Shown: positions 25,593-37,931 of the stretch, one piece after another | How positions within the stretch are numbered: position 1 is the first letter of the stretch | Layout of the letters: every line of letters begins with the position of its first letter | NCBI RefSeq assembly: GCF_051020955.1 | Contig: NC_135017.1 | Span: 28,738,689 to 28,802,688, forward strand | DNA: 64,000 nt | DNA from: Megalopta genalis | Taxonomy: Eukaryota; Arthropoda; Insecta; Hymenoptera; Halictidae | Direction: 5' to 3' | Notes under the pieces: model-generated | Told to the model about the DNA's origin: nothing | The model's input: only the letters and a program-made list of their open reading frames with translations | Databases searched by the model: none | Made by a program: the position numbers and the translations under genes

Positions 25593-26761
25593 TACGTACG
25601 CGACGTCAACGGCCAATCGAAAAAGGCTTCATCAAGAAAACAAATTTTATAATAATCTATATATTGAAACAAAGACGGATTGAATGATTATAAGAACAGA
25701 GCAGTTATGAAAGTTAGTCTGACCAATCGCCGAATCGCGAAACAACTTCGAGCTTCTTTCGCTCGGCTTCTCGATTTCCTAGAGCCCCACGTGTATCCTA
25801 TATATATAAATAAATATTTATACTATATAACAAAAAGAGCCCACTGTCTGGGCATCGAAGCCTTCTGACTCGTTCTAAATAGTCCGCAGTGCGGTTCGTT
25901 GCGAATTCGCTGAATAAGATAAAGTTTTCTCTTTATAAATACTTCGTCAACCTTATCTTTCGAAATTCTTGCCTCGCGCGAAACGATCTTGGCAAGTTAT
26001 CTTAGGAGGCTTCGATATTATTCTTCGCTCGAAGATCGAATTATCTTTTCCTATGGCTCGTCTTCGTTCACTGGATAAGGGTATGTAGCTGTTCCACGCC
26101 GAACACGCGCGAACTATACTTACCGTTGTCGCTCACGACGATCGACGGATCGCCGGCGTTTAGTCTTCTTTAAAAACGTATAAAAAACGCGTTCTCTGTG
26201 AATGTCTCTCCCTTTTGACGTGATGCTCGTTGACCGTGACCCATCTGTCACGCCTCAATCGCTCGTTTTCGTTTCTCTCTTTCTTTCTCTCTTCTGCGTT
26301 TCGATTTTGGTTTTCGGTTCCCTGTCGCTGTCTCGAGCGAACGCACAGTGGGTGGGACGCGATTCGTTGGCGAATTTCGATGAAAAATGATTGAACAGTC
26401 TCAAGGTTCGGATACTTTCCCGTCGCATTTTTGAGCTTGCGTAATTGACGAACAGTGTGCCTTTGAGAATTAATGCGGCAGTGTGTCGGCGAAGTGGGAC
26501 GCGACGGGATAGAGATCGATTGAGCCAACAATGCTCTAAACGGTGAAATTATCGATTGGAATTGATACAAAGAATTCGATTCTACGGAACTAAGGAAGTA
26601 TTATAGAAACGTTGGTACGCGTCTCTTTGTGCTTTGTGTGTGAAGAAAAATTGTAAAACAGTTCGTACAGTTCGAGGTGTCCTCAAAACTGTAAGCAGTG
26701 ACATATGGTTGTTTCAAAATCTGGTTCGGCTAACACTTTGCGGACCGCTAGATGTTTATAT

Positions 26762-26938
26762 TCACCGTGGATTTTACCCATTTATGACAAAAATTAAATG
26801 AATCGAATTCAAAACAGCGAAAACATTTAAAGATACTATTGCATTATGTATTCATTTCTCAACAGAAATGAAGAAGTTTGCTAAGCTCCTGCATCTTGCA
26901 GACAATTATTATTTGGCGTAAAGATTCGCAGTCTATTG
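26762..26938. repeat. MITE-like element, family A copy
   Basis: Left end CCGTGGATTTTACCCATTTA with TGACAAAAATT following. Right end TTTGGCGTAAAGATTCGCAG followed by TCTA. The ends match the family in inverted orientation relative to copies such as 44737-44942. Confidence 0.7.
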
Positions 26939-27157
26939 ACAGTAATAAATGCAACATTTTTCATTTTTAAGAACACAGAAAACTCTAGTGACATATTTCT
27001 GTCGGCAACTAAATTTTAGACATTGACGACTGATCAAGATTGATTAACGATTATTACGTATTTAACATCCTCCGTTAATTATCTATAACAAATCTCTAAC
27101 ACACGAATTGACAAGTCTATAATTCTCTGTAAGTGAAATGAAACGTTCTCTGGACGG

Positions 27158-27163
27158 TTTATT
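27158..27163 (-). terminator. Candidate poly(A) signal
   Basis: AATAAA on the minus strand is the first canonical signal I see downstream of the nesprin stop codon. The element downstream of it is only mildly T-rich. Confidence 0.3.
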
Positions 27164-27948
27164 GTTATAACTTTTGTATCGGATTATCGTAGACGTTGCA
27201 GTCGTACAGAACGCTTCACTTATCGTCTATTTTCATTACTTTCTGAATCAGTAAAGTCATCAGTCTCTCAGAAGGCATGGAACTTTATATGTATACGCTA
27301 GACGCTTAGCAGAGAGTAGTTGCATCTCCGATATTCCGAACAATCTCCTCTGAAACAATTAATCCATTTGAAACATTTCGCACTGGTGCGAATATAACCT
27401 TGAGAAGCCACAGTTTCCTGTCCAAATTCAGAAGTCGATCGAGCAAGCAAAACGATCCTCGTTGTCACGACCGATTGCAAAAAAAAGATACAGACTGCGA
27501 ATTTCTATAAATTCGCGTGAATTTCTAACGAAACACGACGATCTTCGAACGGTCCATAATTTGTTACCGGACACCAGAATCGAAAGTCGAAAAAAGTCAA
27601 AAACGTCCTCGAATTAAGCGTTGGAAAGTCTCAAAATTCGTGGTCGTCTACGAACCGACGCGAGTACCGAGCAATGTTGGCAGTGTTCAAACGGCGAGCA
27701 CGTGGGAAAAGAAAAGAGCTACGCGCTCTGGTACCAAAGGAAACGACAGTTTGTGCACCTGACTCGATGCAGTTGATCGATGCGTGGACGGCACGCAATC
27801 GATGGGACATGATCAGCCGGTCCGAATCGCTTCCGGTGACTGAGGAACAATCGAAACGGTTCATCTGTGAACGGGTTCTTCGCTCGAGTTCTCTTCGGGC
27901 GGGCGCGATGCCGTCAAGGTTTACCCAATTGTGCAGGGCGCATCGGCT
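27158..27948 (-). other. Probable 3' UTR of the nesprin gene
   Basis: Starts right after the minus-strand stop codon at 27951-27949. The first minus-strand AATAAA downstream is at 27163-27158, which would give a 3' UTR of about 790 bases. No transcript data support this, and a longer UTR is possible. Confidence 0.35.
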
Positions 27949-28240
27949 TCAAACCGGCGGCGGGCCTCTGACATAACGTAGCTGAGGGGTGAGGGACAGG
28001 TTCAAGGTGTTCGTGGCCTCGCAGCAATGCGGCTCGAGGAAGCAAGCGGCGCAGAACAGGGCGACCAGGGCCAACTGGAAGGGCAACGCTGCCCTCAAGA
28101 TCCGCCAGACCCAGCTCTGGGACAGCCCCGGCTCGCTGTCAGGATCGCCGGCGTCGGTTGCTCCGCTCTTCGCCGTGATCTTCATGATCCGCTCCGAACC
28201 CTCTTTCAGGATCTCCGTGAAGCTGGCCTTCTTGCGTTTG
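27949..28240 (-). CDS. Msp-300: Nesprin (Msp-300/SYNE-like) last exon: KASH domain
   Basis: The terminal exon starts after acceptor TTTCTGTGCAG at 28241, contributes one base to a split codon, then encodes 96 residues to TGA at 27951-27949. Residues 1-4 are basic (KRKK), an acidic linker is at about 29-38, and a hydrophobic helix spans about 47-69 (ILRAALPFQLALVALFCAA). The luminal tail ends in LRYVRGPPPV. The final PPP-X and the Arg-Tyr before it are the hallmark of KASH peptides that insert into the SUN trimer. The Cys at position -23, counting the last residue as 0, matches the KASH Cys that forms a disulfide with SUN in vertebrate nesprins. The protein should anchor in the outer nuclear membrane and couple nuclei to the cytoskeleton. 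Family assignment is very strong; the Msp-300 name follows from insect orthology. Plus-strand open frames over this exon are shadows. Confidence 0.95.
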
Positions 28241-28794
28241 CTGCACAGAAATCAAAAGCGAGCTCGTGTTTAACATTTGTTAATGGACGAGAACGTTTGC
28301 GACTGAAATGAGCAGGTGCAATTTAAAACGGTAGGGAATTCAAAGGTGCTAATTACTTCGAACATTTTTATAACGAGAGAACGAAATCGTGATTTTTTGG
28401 CAAAAATTTCCGCTGACTGTAGCTTTGCTTATTCACTTTTTAAAATTAAAATGTAACAGATAACACTGACTACAATTGCGGAAATGAAGAGCAGGAACAA
28501 AACCGTGTGTTATGGTACTGGTTTTTATTGGATCATCAAGGGACTAGACAAATGGAAAATTGAGGAAACTGGGCTTTTTCTTTCACTGTCGACTAATTGT
28601 CTTCTTCTTAAACCTACAGCAAGTATTTGTGATACCATATATTCCTTCCTAAAAAAATGTAACCTATCGATGTAATTTTTATATCGTATATTGTAAACAT
28701 TACTGTAAATTAAGTCGTTACTTGTTACGATTATGTTTAGTTACTTGTCTTACGATTTATGTTTGAAGAATCATTTATATTCAAAGTTATGACA

Positions 28795-29125
28795 AAATAA
28801 AACTAAAAAATTTTTGTTCTAATTTTATATGTTTATATTGTGTGCAGTATTTCATTTGTCATAGAATAGATTAAAGAAGTAACGCTAATATTAAATAAAG
28901 AATTTTTTTCATAATTTCATTGCAATTTTAAAAGAACATTCTTCAACATAATTGAAATTATTATGAACAATGTTTATAAACTACTTAAATTCCTTTTTAA
29001 TATTGTGTGTGTTCAAATCATTCTTTCTAATTATAATGACGCAATTTTAGGTGGAAAGAAAATCAGGAGAATGTGTAAGTAAGTATCATAATCATTTTTT
29101 TTTAACAGTTAGAAGAAATTTATAT
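28795..29125. repeat. Dispersed direct repeat, copy 1
   Basis: About 330 bases match 33180-33510 in the same orientation with roughly three quarters identity by eye. Shared landmarks include ATTCTTTCTAATTATAATGAC and AATGTGTAAGTA. The two copies bracket the nesprin exon at 32609-32988. Confidence 0.75.
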
Positions 29126-30199
29126 GGTCAAGCAGTCGAGACTCGTCATTTCCACTCAAGAGGTTAAAGAAGGAATTTACAACATAAATGACTTAATGTT
29201 CTATCTCATTTATTTTTTACCATTGTGTCAATCTGATGTCAAAGGACAAATTATGCTGCAGAAATGAGGGTTAAAACAGTAAGTGAAAAAGCAATCGAAA
29301 GACACCAATGTAGAAAATTTTGCAAATGAACATTTTGATTTTGATATTTTATTTTTACGTCACTATTTTACACAGAGTTATTACCAAGTTATTACCAAGA
29401 CACGTGATAAGAGCAATGGTTTTCCATGCGTGAGATATTAAATTAATATTAGAATAACGCAACTACAAACTTCTGGTTTCTCTAAAACTTCACGCTGTCC
29501 CAGTAATCACGCAAATTAATTTATAGCTCCCCGAGGTTGTGAAGCAGATGAGAAATAAGTAAAAGGTAACTTCCTCGGAAAATCAAGACCGTGATGTATC
29601 GCCATGTCTGAGAGAACTTCTAATTACTGATGGCCTATCAAAATGTATCTTTGTACAATTTCCGATATAAAAGAAAATGCTGCAAACTGTCGAGTACACT
29701 AAGATTCTAAAGTTTTGAAAAATTCATGAATGGTCATACACATCGTTAATTTCATAATTGTGAAAATGGTCCATTTTCTGAATATTAATTCGATAAATCT
29801 AAGATTCGTTAAATCGCTTAACATCCTAAATTCTTAAAAAATCGTATAGAAATCGTACGAATTCGATAAATCCAGAAATCTTTAACCACCTCTAGCAGGT
29901 GAACGTTTGATTTATCGGTATAAAATCGCGGACTGATTGTAGTTGTACAGATGCCTTCTAAGCATTATGTTAAAAAGTATACAAGAAGAAAAACAAAAAG
30001 AAATCAAAAAATTTATTTAAAATTAAAATTTAAAATCTTTCAGATCTAGTTCCTTTTTGCTAAAATTGACAAAATATTTAGAATACAAATTGTTACAAGG
30101 TTAAATACCGTAATACCCTAAGTTTTCAAAGAATTCGTACATTAATTTTTGTTCACCTTCCAGTCTGTCATTTTCTGGAGTGTTCGAATTTTGTTTTCT

Positions 30200-30600
30200 A
30201 TTTTCCTTCTACGTAGAAATTAAACCGAAGCTGTGCAAGGGGAGGGCAGAGAAGAAGGGACAAAACGCGACAAAATCGATGCAAAAAAAAGGGGGGTGAC
30301 GAGTTTTTACAGCTTCTTTTATGATGCAATATGGCGAACATTCCATGCCCGCGAAAACTAAACCTATTACCGTCGCCACCGAGCAGTGATTAAATGCGAC
30401 TATAAAAAACATCCTTCAAACAAAGTTAAATAAGGTGGCCCGGCGATAATGGGAATTCGGAGTAATTGCGATTGAAACAGCAGGTCACGGAACGAAGCTG
30501 TTTGGCAGGAGGAAAATAAAATTGGGAATACAGGTTTAAGGCTGCCTCCTCCCTATTCCTAATCTTAATTCCCGGGACTTGTAAATACCGATGCTATACG
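30200..30600. promoter_or_regulatory. Candidate intronic regulatory island
   Basis: GC-richer, non-repetitive segment inside the last nesprin intron, with words such as TTATGATGCAATATGGCGAA and GATTAAATGCGACTATAAAA. No protein-coding signal. The regulatory role is inferred from composition only. Confidence 0.25.
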
Positions 30601-30917
30601 CGTTGCGAGCCAATTTTCTGAAGCCTCGATAATTAAACTTAATATCGTCGTTATGGAAATTAGATTTTCGAACGAGATCGAGTCATTATTTCGCGAAATA
30701 ATTAAAATACTTAAAAAGTATCCGTACGAAATTAAAATATGAAACTTAATCATTATATAATCTAATTTAACAAACGATATACATTTTATTCGTGAATTCG
30801 ACCGTAATTTATAAGTACGCGACCGAATTAGTTGCAATAATAAAATCAATTTTGTGAAATCAAAAATCAAAAATATTCGATTCAATTCATTTTGGCTTAA
30901 TATTTTGTGGTCATTAT

Positions 30918-31125
30918 TAGACTGCAGGTTTTATGCATTCATGACAAAAATGGAATGATTAGAAAATATTAAATTATTAAAAAAAAAGGTTTAATTAAAT
31001 TAAAAATGTTGATGTATTGATTTCAATTTATTAAAATTATTTAAGAAAGAGAGAACGTTATACATTGCTCATTTGTTTTGCAATCGATGCAGACAATTTT
31101 TATTTTTGATAAAGATCTACAGGTT
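30918..31125. repeat. MITE-like element, family A copy
   Basis: Left end TTAGACTGCAGGTTTTATGC with ATTCATGACAAAAATGG. Right end GCAATCGATGCAGACAATTT then TTGATAAAGATCTACAGG. Confidence 0.7.
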
Positions 31126-31729
31126 AATCATTACACATATATTAGGAAAAATAGTCAGAAAATATGCTGACAATTTATCATTAAAATTAAATATTATCTA
31201 TCTATAAAAGCATGCGCGAACAAAGTATTATATGTGATTCTGTTTTCTTACTTTTCATAAAAATTGACTTGTATTATTTGCAAGGTTTACAAAATAATAT
31301 AAAAATCATATAAAAATTAAATTATTCATAAAGTAATATAAAAGTCATGTACAAATGAAATGATTCATAAAACAATATAAATATCATATAAAAATGAACT
31401 TATTCATTAAAATAAAAGTATAAACAACACCAAAAGACACATGCTGGAGTAACAATTCATGGTTGGAAAAAATCAGATAACAGATATTCTGATTGTGTTT
31501 CATACAATGCTATTATTTCGTCAACATTTTCCTTTTCTTAGAAAAATGAATTTCACTCTATTTAGGTACAGATACATCGAAAACATGCTAAAGCGTTTTA
31601 AAAAGGGGTGAAAAGAAAATACTTCTATAGACCCTATTACAATGCATCTTGCATCCTCGAAGTAGCTTTTTCCTAAGACAGTCTGGTGACCGTCGTGCAG
31701 CATTCATTCACAGCTAACTTCTTATATTC

Positions 31730-31960
31730 AAATGAGTGAACGCGTTATGGGAGTAGAACTATGAACGAACGAGCTCTTGTCCCCACGTCTAAATAGACGC
31801 CTTCATTCTTTGCTTCTCATTTCGACGTTATGCAAATGGAATGCGAGCCGAGGAGACCGTTCTTTATTCCCTCCTAACGTCGTGGCATCTTCAGACGCCA
31901 GAATAAATTAAAAAGTACGTTTCAGTGCGTTTACCTCGGGAATTACTTTGGGTTCGTTAA
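31730..31960. promoter_or_regulatory. Candidate intronic regulatory island with octamer
   Basis: Contains ATGCAAAT at 31830-31837 (POU-type octamer) and GCGAGCCGAG at 31843-31852. The same two words occur together in another intronic island at 46016-46055. No coding signal. Confidence 0.3.
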
Positions 31961-32608
31961 CGGTACTAACGGATGCTAGTTTCTTGAAAGAAATACAACG
32001 GAAAATCGATAGATATTGACGCGACAGAAACGAATTGTAATGTTATCTTTAAAAAATTCATTTCCTCGCGTAAATTCCAATTGTTCTTATCCGATCTGCG
32101 CAAGTTTAATGTACCTTACTACATTTTCAATATAACCAACGGCTTAAACACAGTCGAACATTAAATATTATTGTTTTAACTTCTGCGATACGAATTGTAA
32201 GTGTAAAAGATGGATTTGTGCCAACACTTTTAAAATCTCTATTTTACACAGTAAATTAATAATATTGTTTTATAGGTCATGAAGATCTGTCACAGGTCCT
32301 AAATCCAGATTTATAAAAATAATGGACAAAACTATAGAGTCAAAAGACAAATTTAACATTGTTACGCTATTTTCGACTTATCCAAGTTACTAAACAACGA
32401 AATACATATTTATTTCATTTCAATTTCACGCAAGTGACTCAGAAAATTTTTACGATAAAAATTATTCTAGTCACGGTACAAGTTTAATATTAATTTCTAG
32501 GAAAAGAAATTGTTCTAAACGATTACTCTGTAATCGAACCAAAATTCTATCGCAAACGAGCACACATTACAAAGATAAAAAGAAGAAAAAAAAAGATGAT
32601 ATACTCAC

Positions 32609-32988
32609 TCGGTGAAATGATGAATCTGGCCAGCCGTTCTTTTCGAGGCCCTCGCTTCAACGCTGGCCGCGGTGCGTACGATCAATTCCCGGCACTGTTT
32701 CCGCAGATCTTGAAGCTCTGTTTCGGCGTCCTCGACTCGCTTCCATAGATCGGTGAGCACCTCGCTACCTGGTGCCAATTGGTTCTCCAAGCTGCGGGTC
32801 AGCCGGCGAAGGGCTGCCAGGCGTCGCTCGCGTTCACTCAACTCTTGCTCGCTTCCGCTGTCGGAGATCCCGCTGTCCGAGAGCGAGCCGCCCTCCTGTG
32901 TCAGACTGATCGGCGACGCGTCGCCGAATTTCGACGGCGTGCCGCTGCTCACCTCCTCCGTGGTCGTGTCTTTCAGCACCGTCTCGTT
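32609..32988 (-). CDS. Msp-300: Nesprin exon: Ser/Asp-rich adaptive segment
   Basis: This 380-base exon starts in phase 0 after acceptor TGTTCTTGTTACAG and ends with two bases of a codon before donor GTGAGTAT. It encodes 126 residues plus GA. Residues about 35-55 form an acidic Ser-rich segment with SDSGISDSGSEQEL, followed by a Leu/Arg-rich helix (ERERRLAALRRLTRSLENQL) and a second helical segment at about 80-115. The SDSGISD-type motif followed by helices just before the KASH linker resembles the adaptive region of vertebrate nesprins that stabilises the last spectrin repeats. An alternative acceptor at 33025 (TTCAG|GCC) is also in phase 0 and would add 12 residues. I prefer the internal one because it has a better pyrimidine tract. 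Confidence 0.9.
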
Positions 32989-33179
32989 CTGTAACAAGAA
33001 CATCAACGCGATCATCGCTTTGGCCTGAACCGTTGCTGTTTGTTTTGGATTCTTCGGGGAGCAAACCGATCGGTCCACTGTGCAACATATCGGATCGACG
33101 AGAAGCTTTTACACCTCTTACGTATTGTCGCAGAAAATTAATCCCTTGCGATTTATTTTCAAGAGAACGTTATCACGAG

Positions 33180-33510
33180 ATAAAACTGAAATATTTCTGT
33201 TTTTATTTTACATTTTTATGTGAATGTGGACACTACTTCATTTGTAATAGAACAGATCAATAAAGTAATGCAAATACTAAATAGAAAATTGAAAAATATT
33301 CTTTTTAAGTTACAATGAAATTAAGAAAAAACTTTTTTACGTAATTGAATGTATTGTGTGAACTAGATTTATAAAATATTTAAATTTCTTTTTAACATCG
33401 TTTTCTAATCATTCTTTCTAATTATAATGACACAGACTTAGATAAGAAGAAAGCTCAGATAATGTGTAAGTATTGTAATAATTCTGTTTAATAGTTAGAA
33501 AAACTTTATG
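33180..33510. repeat. Dispersed direct repeat, copy 2
   Basis: Partner of 28795-29125, same orientation. Shares TTCATTTGTAATAGAACAGAT-like, ATTCTTTCTAATTATAATGAC and AATGTGTAAGTAT landmarks. Confidence 0.75.
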
Positions 33511-33819
33511 TAGTTTTTCATCATTTAAACATTTTTATGATTATATTATAAAATGAATGCCCCATTCGGATTATTTTACTTGTATTTGCATTATACTGAT
33601 ATAATATATTTATTATATCATATATTATTATATATGTAGATCGATTTAAAAGTTTATTGATTAAATTTTTCATAAATATCAGAAATTAAATAATGTGACT
33701 GTCGCACGTACCACGAGTGGACTACGCATTGAAATGGTTAATATATTTTCAAACGTATTATAAAATTATTATTTGAAAAATAATAGAAATTTATAATAGA
33801 TTTATACATATAAATTTAT

Positions 33820-33945
33820 TTTAATTAATATATATTATAAATTTTTATTATTATATAATTATTATATAATTATTATATATATTATATATATATATATATA
33901 TAATGAAATAATATATATAATAATATACATATATAATGAAATAGT
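33820..33945. repeat. AT-rich low-complexity tract
   Basis: TTATTATATAATTATTATA-type words followed by a TA run. Confidence 0.85.
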
Positions 33946-34379
33946 AAAATGATTAAACGCATTTAATGATTGTCGATCGACTAAAATTGTTAAAGAAAGA
34001 AACAAACTTATAACCGATTTTTCTTGACAATTTTTATCATGCACGAAGATCCGCAATATAATTACAGCTTATGTTATAATTTATTGTGATGATGAAAGCA
34101 TGAATGTTTTCCTAGTAGTTTTCCTATTATCTCTCACTCGTTCTTCAAAGTAAAAACATCCCACAATATACAAGAGCGTACAGAAATATATAATATATAA
34201 TAAACATCAAGTAACTTAAAGAATTAATAAATAGTAGACAAAATAAATAAGTATAGAAAATAAATTATATATTCTGTTTGTATTAAATTAATAGTCTCAA
34301 CAAATTCGTTATTTCGCTACTCAGAAAGTTCCCGCTACCAGTGCAACGTCTATCAATAAAAAATAATTTGTATATCCAC

Positions 34380-34720
34380 CAGGTAGACTTCCCACCAATT
34401 CAATTACCAAAATGGTCGCACTTCCGTTCACCTTAAATCGCGGCTGCCTTTAAGATTTCACGGCGATCGATTACCGAGAAAATCCCGAAAGGGTGTACTT
34501 AAGCCTCGCCGCTGATTAGATCGCGGGATGCTGATAGGTATAAATACACCCCGAGAGAATACGATATCGAATATTGCGTAATCCAGTGTTGCTCGTAGCC
34601 GACGGGCAACAGGAAGGCATATAAGACGATTATACGAAAGGAAGGGGGCAGGGTGCGAGAGGGCGGTTGGGGAGAGTGAAAGAAAAGAAGCGGACGGTGC
34701 GGGGGTGAACACGTGACATG
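34380..34720. promoter_or_regulatory. Candidate intronic regulatory island
   Basis: GC-richer, non-repetitive segment with CTGATTAGATCGCGGGATGC and GGTATAAATACACCCC. The second part (about 34640-34705) is purine-rich. An open frame on the minus strand here reflects composition and has no recognisable product. Confidence 0.25.
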
Positions 34721-36344
34721 AATCGGAGCATTTCTTTAATATATTTATGAACTTTTTTTAAAGCAACCTTTGTTGCTTGGCGCAACGAAAAATGAAAGAA
34801 AACTGGCAAATATTATATTTTGAATACTTTTATTCCTTACGTTAGTAATCTTTTAATTTATTCCTCCTTCAGTTCCTTTAATTTATTAATTCCATCATTA
34901 ACTTTTTACGTTGTTCTGAAAATATAAAATCGCTTTAGACGTCCATTTTCTGGACACTGTTATGCGAATTTATAAATTTAGAACAAAGAGTTACGCAAAG
35001 ATTACAGCTTGTGGAACGATCAGAATAGAAAAAGTGGAAGAAGTTATTTCAACAATAATAATAGTATAAAATACTTATTTGCATACAAGTAAATTGACTT
35101 AATTGAATTCGGTCTTGACGAAAACTTGAAGAAACGATAGAATAATAAATATCAGAACAGTGAGAGTAGAATATCAAACGTTGTGTATCAACAATTGTTT
35201 TTAAAAAATATTACCTTTATTTCTGAATATTGACTTAACTTATATTTGTTTTGAGGATTTAGTTTGGAACAAATAATATTAGGGTTGAAATATATCTTTT
35301 CTTTCTTGGACAGGAAACCATAAATCTTGTGAAGGATACAAGACACTATTCCTTCCTCTATAAATCCTTTTGCGATAACAAATGGCTATGTTTTATCAAT
35401 GTTCATTTTATGACATTCATTAAATATTAGTTAGATCCTGATATTATAATATAATTGTGTTTTGTAAATAAAAAGAAACAACTATGACTTAGATTACATG
35501 TTACTTTAATTCAAGTCGAACAATATAGTCAACAAAAATAGTATTTGAACAATCAAATTTAGTTAACGCACATTTAGTTTTAAATTCGTATTTCGATATC
35601 GAATAAAAAATAGCAAATTCTTTCAAAACAAAATTGTAGTATGAATTAAGATACTCGTTGCCAATCAATTTGACTATCACATAAGACATACACGTACACA
35701 TACCCACAAAAGTTAAGAGACTTTGCATATCGTTAACATTTAAGTGAAGTTAGATATTTTAATAAATATTCATCTTATTAAATGAAAAGTACAGATTATG
35801 GTGAAGCATATAACATGTTGTTTATATTGTAATATTGTTTTATTTGTTCCATGCGACAAAAATAAAAAAGTAAATAAAAATAAATACAGAAATTACAAAA
35901 TACAAAAATAAAATAAAATAAAAATGAAAAATTAAAAAATTAATATTTTCACAATACAGATGTTAATCTCATGTTAACAAGGTTTATTGCATTCAAAAAT
36001 ATGCATCTGCGTAATATGTTTCTTAATTGTTGTTGGTAAATGTATCTGATGGCACAATTTTTCAATCAAACTAGAAAATTCAATTCTTACCGAGACTATT
36101 AAATAAATCAAACTTCATTAAAGTTTGTACAAGGTACAATAATTAAACAGCTATAATTTCTACAATTCTTTGTTATCCATACATCGACAAACAAGTTCAT
36201 CTAATTCCACGCGAACGTGTTAAACAAAACGTAATACCGATGGAACTCGTGTTCAACATTGTCGAAAATAGATCGAAAACAATCCTCGACTCTCCGCGAT
36301 CGATACCAGCGTCACGTAACCGTTTCGGGTTTGATATGAACTTG

Positions 36345-36665
36345 TTTCCCGAATGAAAGAAAAAAGAAAAAGGGAAAAGGGTAGACGGGTAGAGAAAAAG
36401 GAGGAGCGCACGCGCGATGGAAAAAGGAGAGGAGGCCGCTACACGAAACGCTGATATCAGACAGCAGTGGTAATAGTAAAAAAGTGGCGCGGAGGATCGG
36501 GAGAAGAGAACGAAGCAGGCCAGAAGCTGAGGGCGTAGGACGAAGGACGAAGGACGAAGGACGACGGGGGTTGAGAAGGCGAGCGAGAAGAGGGATGAGA
36601 AGCAAGAGAGGGTTGGTTTAGGCTGTTGCAGCGCTGGAGACGGAGAAGAAGGAGAACCTCCGGTA
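36345..36665. repeat. Purine-rich tract (plus strand)
   Basis: Strong AG bias on the plus strand, including three back-to-back GGACGAA units near 36538-36560. The bias creates a 166-codon minus-strand open frame of Leu/Ser/Phe/Pro that does not look like a real protein. Confidence 0.7.
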
Positions 36666-36934
36666 ATGAAAAGCGCGATCCGCATACCAAGTAGCAACCT
36701 TCAACCTAACCTATATATAAGTCGGTACACTCTTGTATAACGGATAGTAGGTACGAAGTGAGTCGAGTCAGAATCCACATTGCCCGGAGGACCAATCACG
36801 TAGAAGAAAACTGCGAGAATTCCTTATTTTTGGTCCGAGCGTCCTGTAACACGCACTCCGAGAGCCGCTATGTGGCATAGGTAATCGTGAACATTGATTT
36901 CAATTAAATATCAGGTTGGCGCACGTGATATTCA

Positions 36935-37700
36935 CGACTCTCAAAAGTGAAAAGATTTCGGCTACAAAAACCTGGTCTCATCAAAATCGTTCGATTCTGG
37001 ATTTGAACGCGTTGTTCACCACGCCACAGACCATAAAAGTTGAACAGAATCGAAACGAATTATTTCATAATATAAGATTAGAAGAGACGAGATTTATTAC
37101 GGCAATCATCTTTGCTACCTGACTTCCTGCGCACCCTATATATTCTAACAGATTTAGGGGTTCCTTTCCTATACTGTAATCAAAGTTGAGTTTCAGGTTT
37201 GATAAAATTATGTATGACCTGGTTCGGTCAAAATCGTTCGATTTTAGCTTTTAACACGTCGTTCATCATGCCAGAGACTATAAAAGATAAAACCGAAACG
37301 ACTTATTTCATAATATGAAATTAGAAGAGACGAGATTTATTACAGCAATCATCTTTGCCACCTTCTTGCATATCCTGTACATTCTAACAGGTTTCGGTTC
37401 TTTTCCTACGCTGTAATCAAAATTGAATTTCAGGTTTGATTAAATTATGTCTAACCTGGTTCGATCGAAATCGTTTGATTTTGGCTTTTAACACGTCGTT
37501 TGTCAAGTCAGAGATCATAAAAGATAAAATCGAGACGACTTATTTCATACTATAAGATTAGAAGAGACAAGATTTATTACGGCAATCATCTTTGCTACCT
37601 TCTTGCACACCCTGTACATTCTAATTGACTTCGGTTTCTTTCCTACGTTGTAATCAAAATTTAGTTTCAAGTTTGATAACATTATATCTAACCTGGTTTA
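36935..37700. repeat. Tandem repeat, period 237 bp
   Basis: GTAATCAAA recurs at 37176, 37413 and 37650, exactly 237 bases apart. Each unit also carries TTAGAAGAGACGAGATTTAT and GCAATCATCTTTGC. The leftmost copy is more diverged and the right end fades out. Confidence 0.9.
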
Positions 37701-37931
37701 ATCGAATTCGTTTGATAAAAATCATTTAATCTTGGTTTCTAACTTGACTTCAAACGAAATTGTGTCTATCCTTATTCGATCAAAATCGTTTGATTTTGAT
37801 TTCAAAGTTGATTCGGTCAAAATTGGGTACCGTTTTTGTCAAATAGAAATTTAAGTGATTAATAGACTGAGGATTGGCTATTGATCGAGGGTGCTATTTA
37901 AAGTAAAACAGCAAGCAGATTAAGTGTTTAA

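Larger units (their letters stand above)
22119..27157. other. Intergenic sequence between nesprin 3' end and left gene
   Basis: No gene is supported. A medium-GC patch covers about 23690-25080 and another about 25860-26560. Open frames there are short, on both strands and without recognisable products. It also contains a CT microsatellite and two family A elements. Confidence 0.35.
28241..32608 (-). other. Nesprin intron (last), about 4.4 kb
   Basis: Bounded by donor GA|GTGAGTAT at 32608 and acceptor GTGCAG at 28241. Phase fits: two bases from the upstream exon plus one base from the KASH exon give a GAC codon. It holds a dispersed repeat copy (28795-29125), GC-richer islands at about 30200-30600 and 31730-31960, and a family A element. 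Confidence 0.85.

Noticed and set aside
26160..26570. 136-codon minus-strand open frame with Arg/Glu-rich stretch
   Set aside because: The charged stretch comes from CTTTCTCTC-type sequence on the other strand. No homology recognised.
28027..28311. Plus-strand open frames over the KASH exon
   Set aside because: Shadows of the minus-strand exon, whose transmembrane helix, PPPV end and splice acceptor identify the true frame.
36197..36697. 166-codon minus-strand open frame
   Set aside because: Purine-rich plus strand gives Ser/Leu/Phe/Pro repeats; composition artefact.
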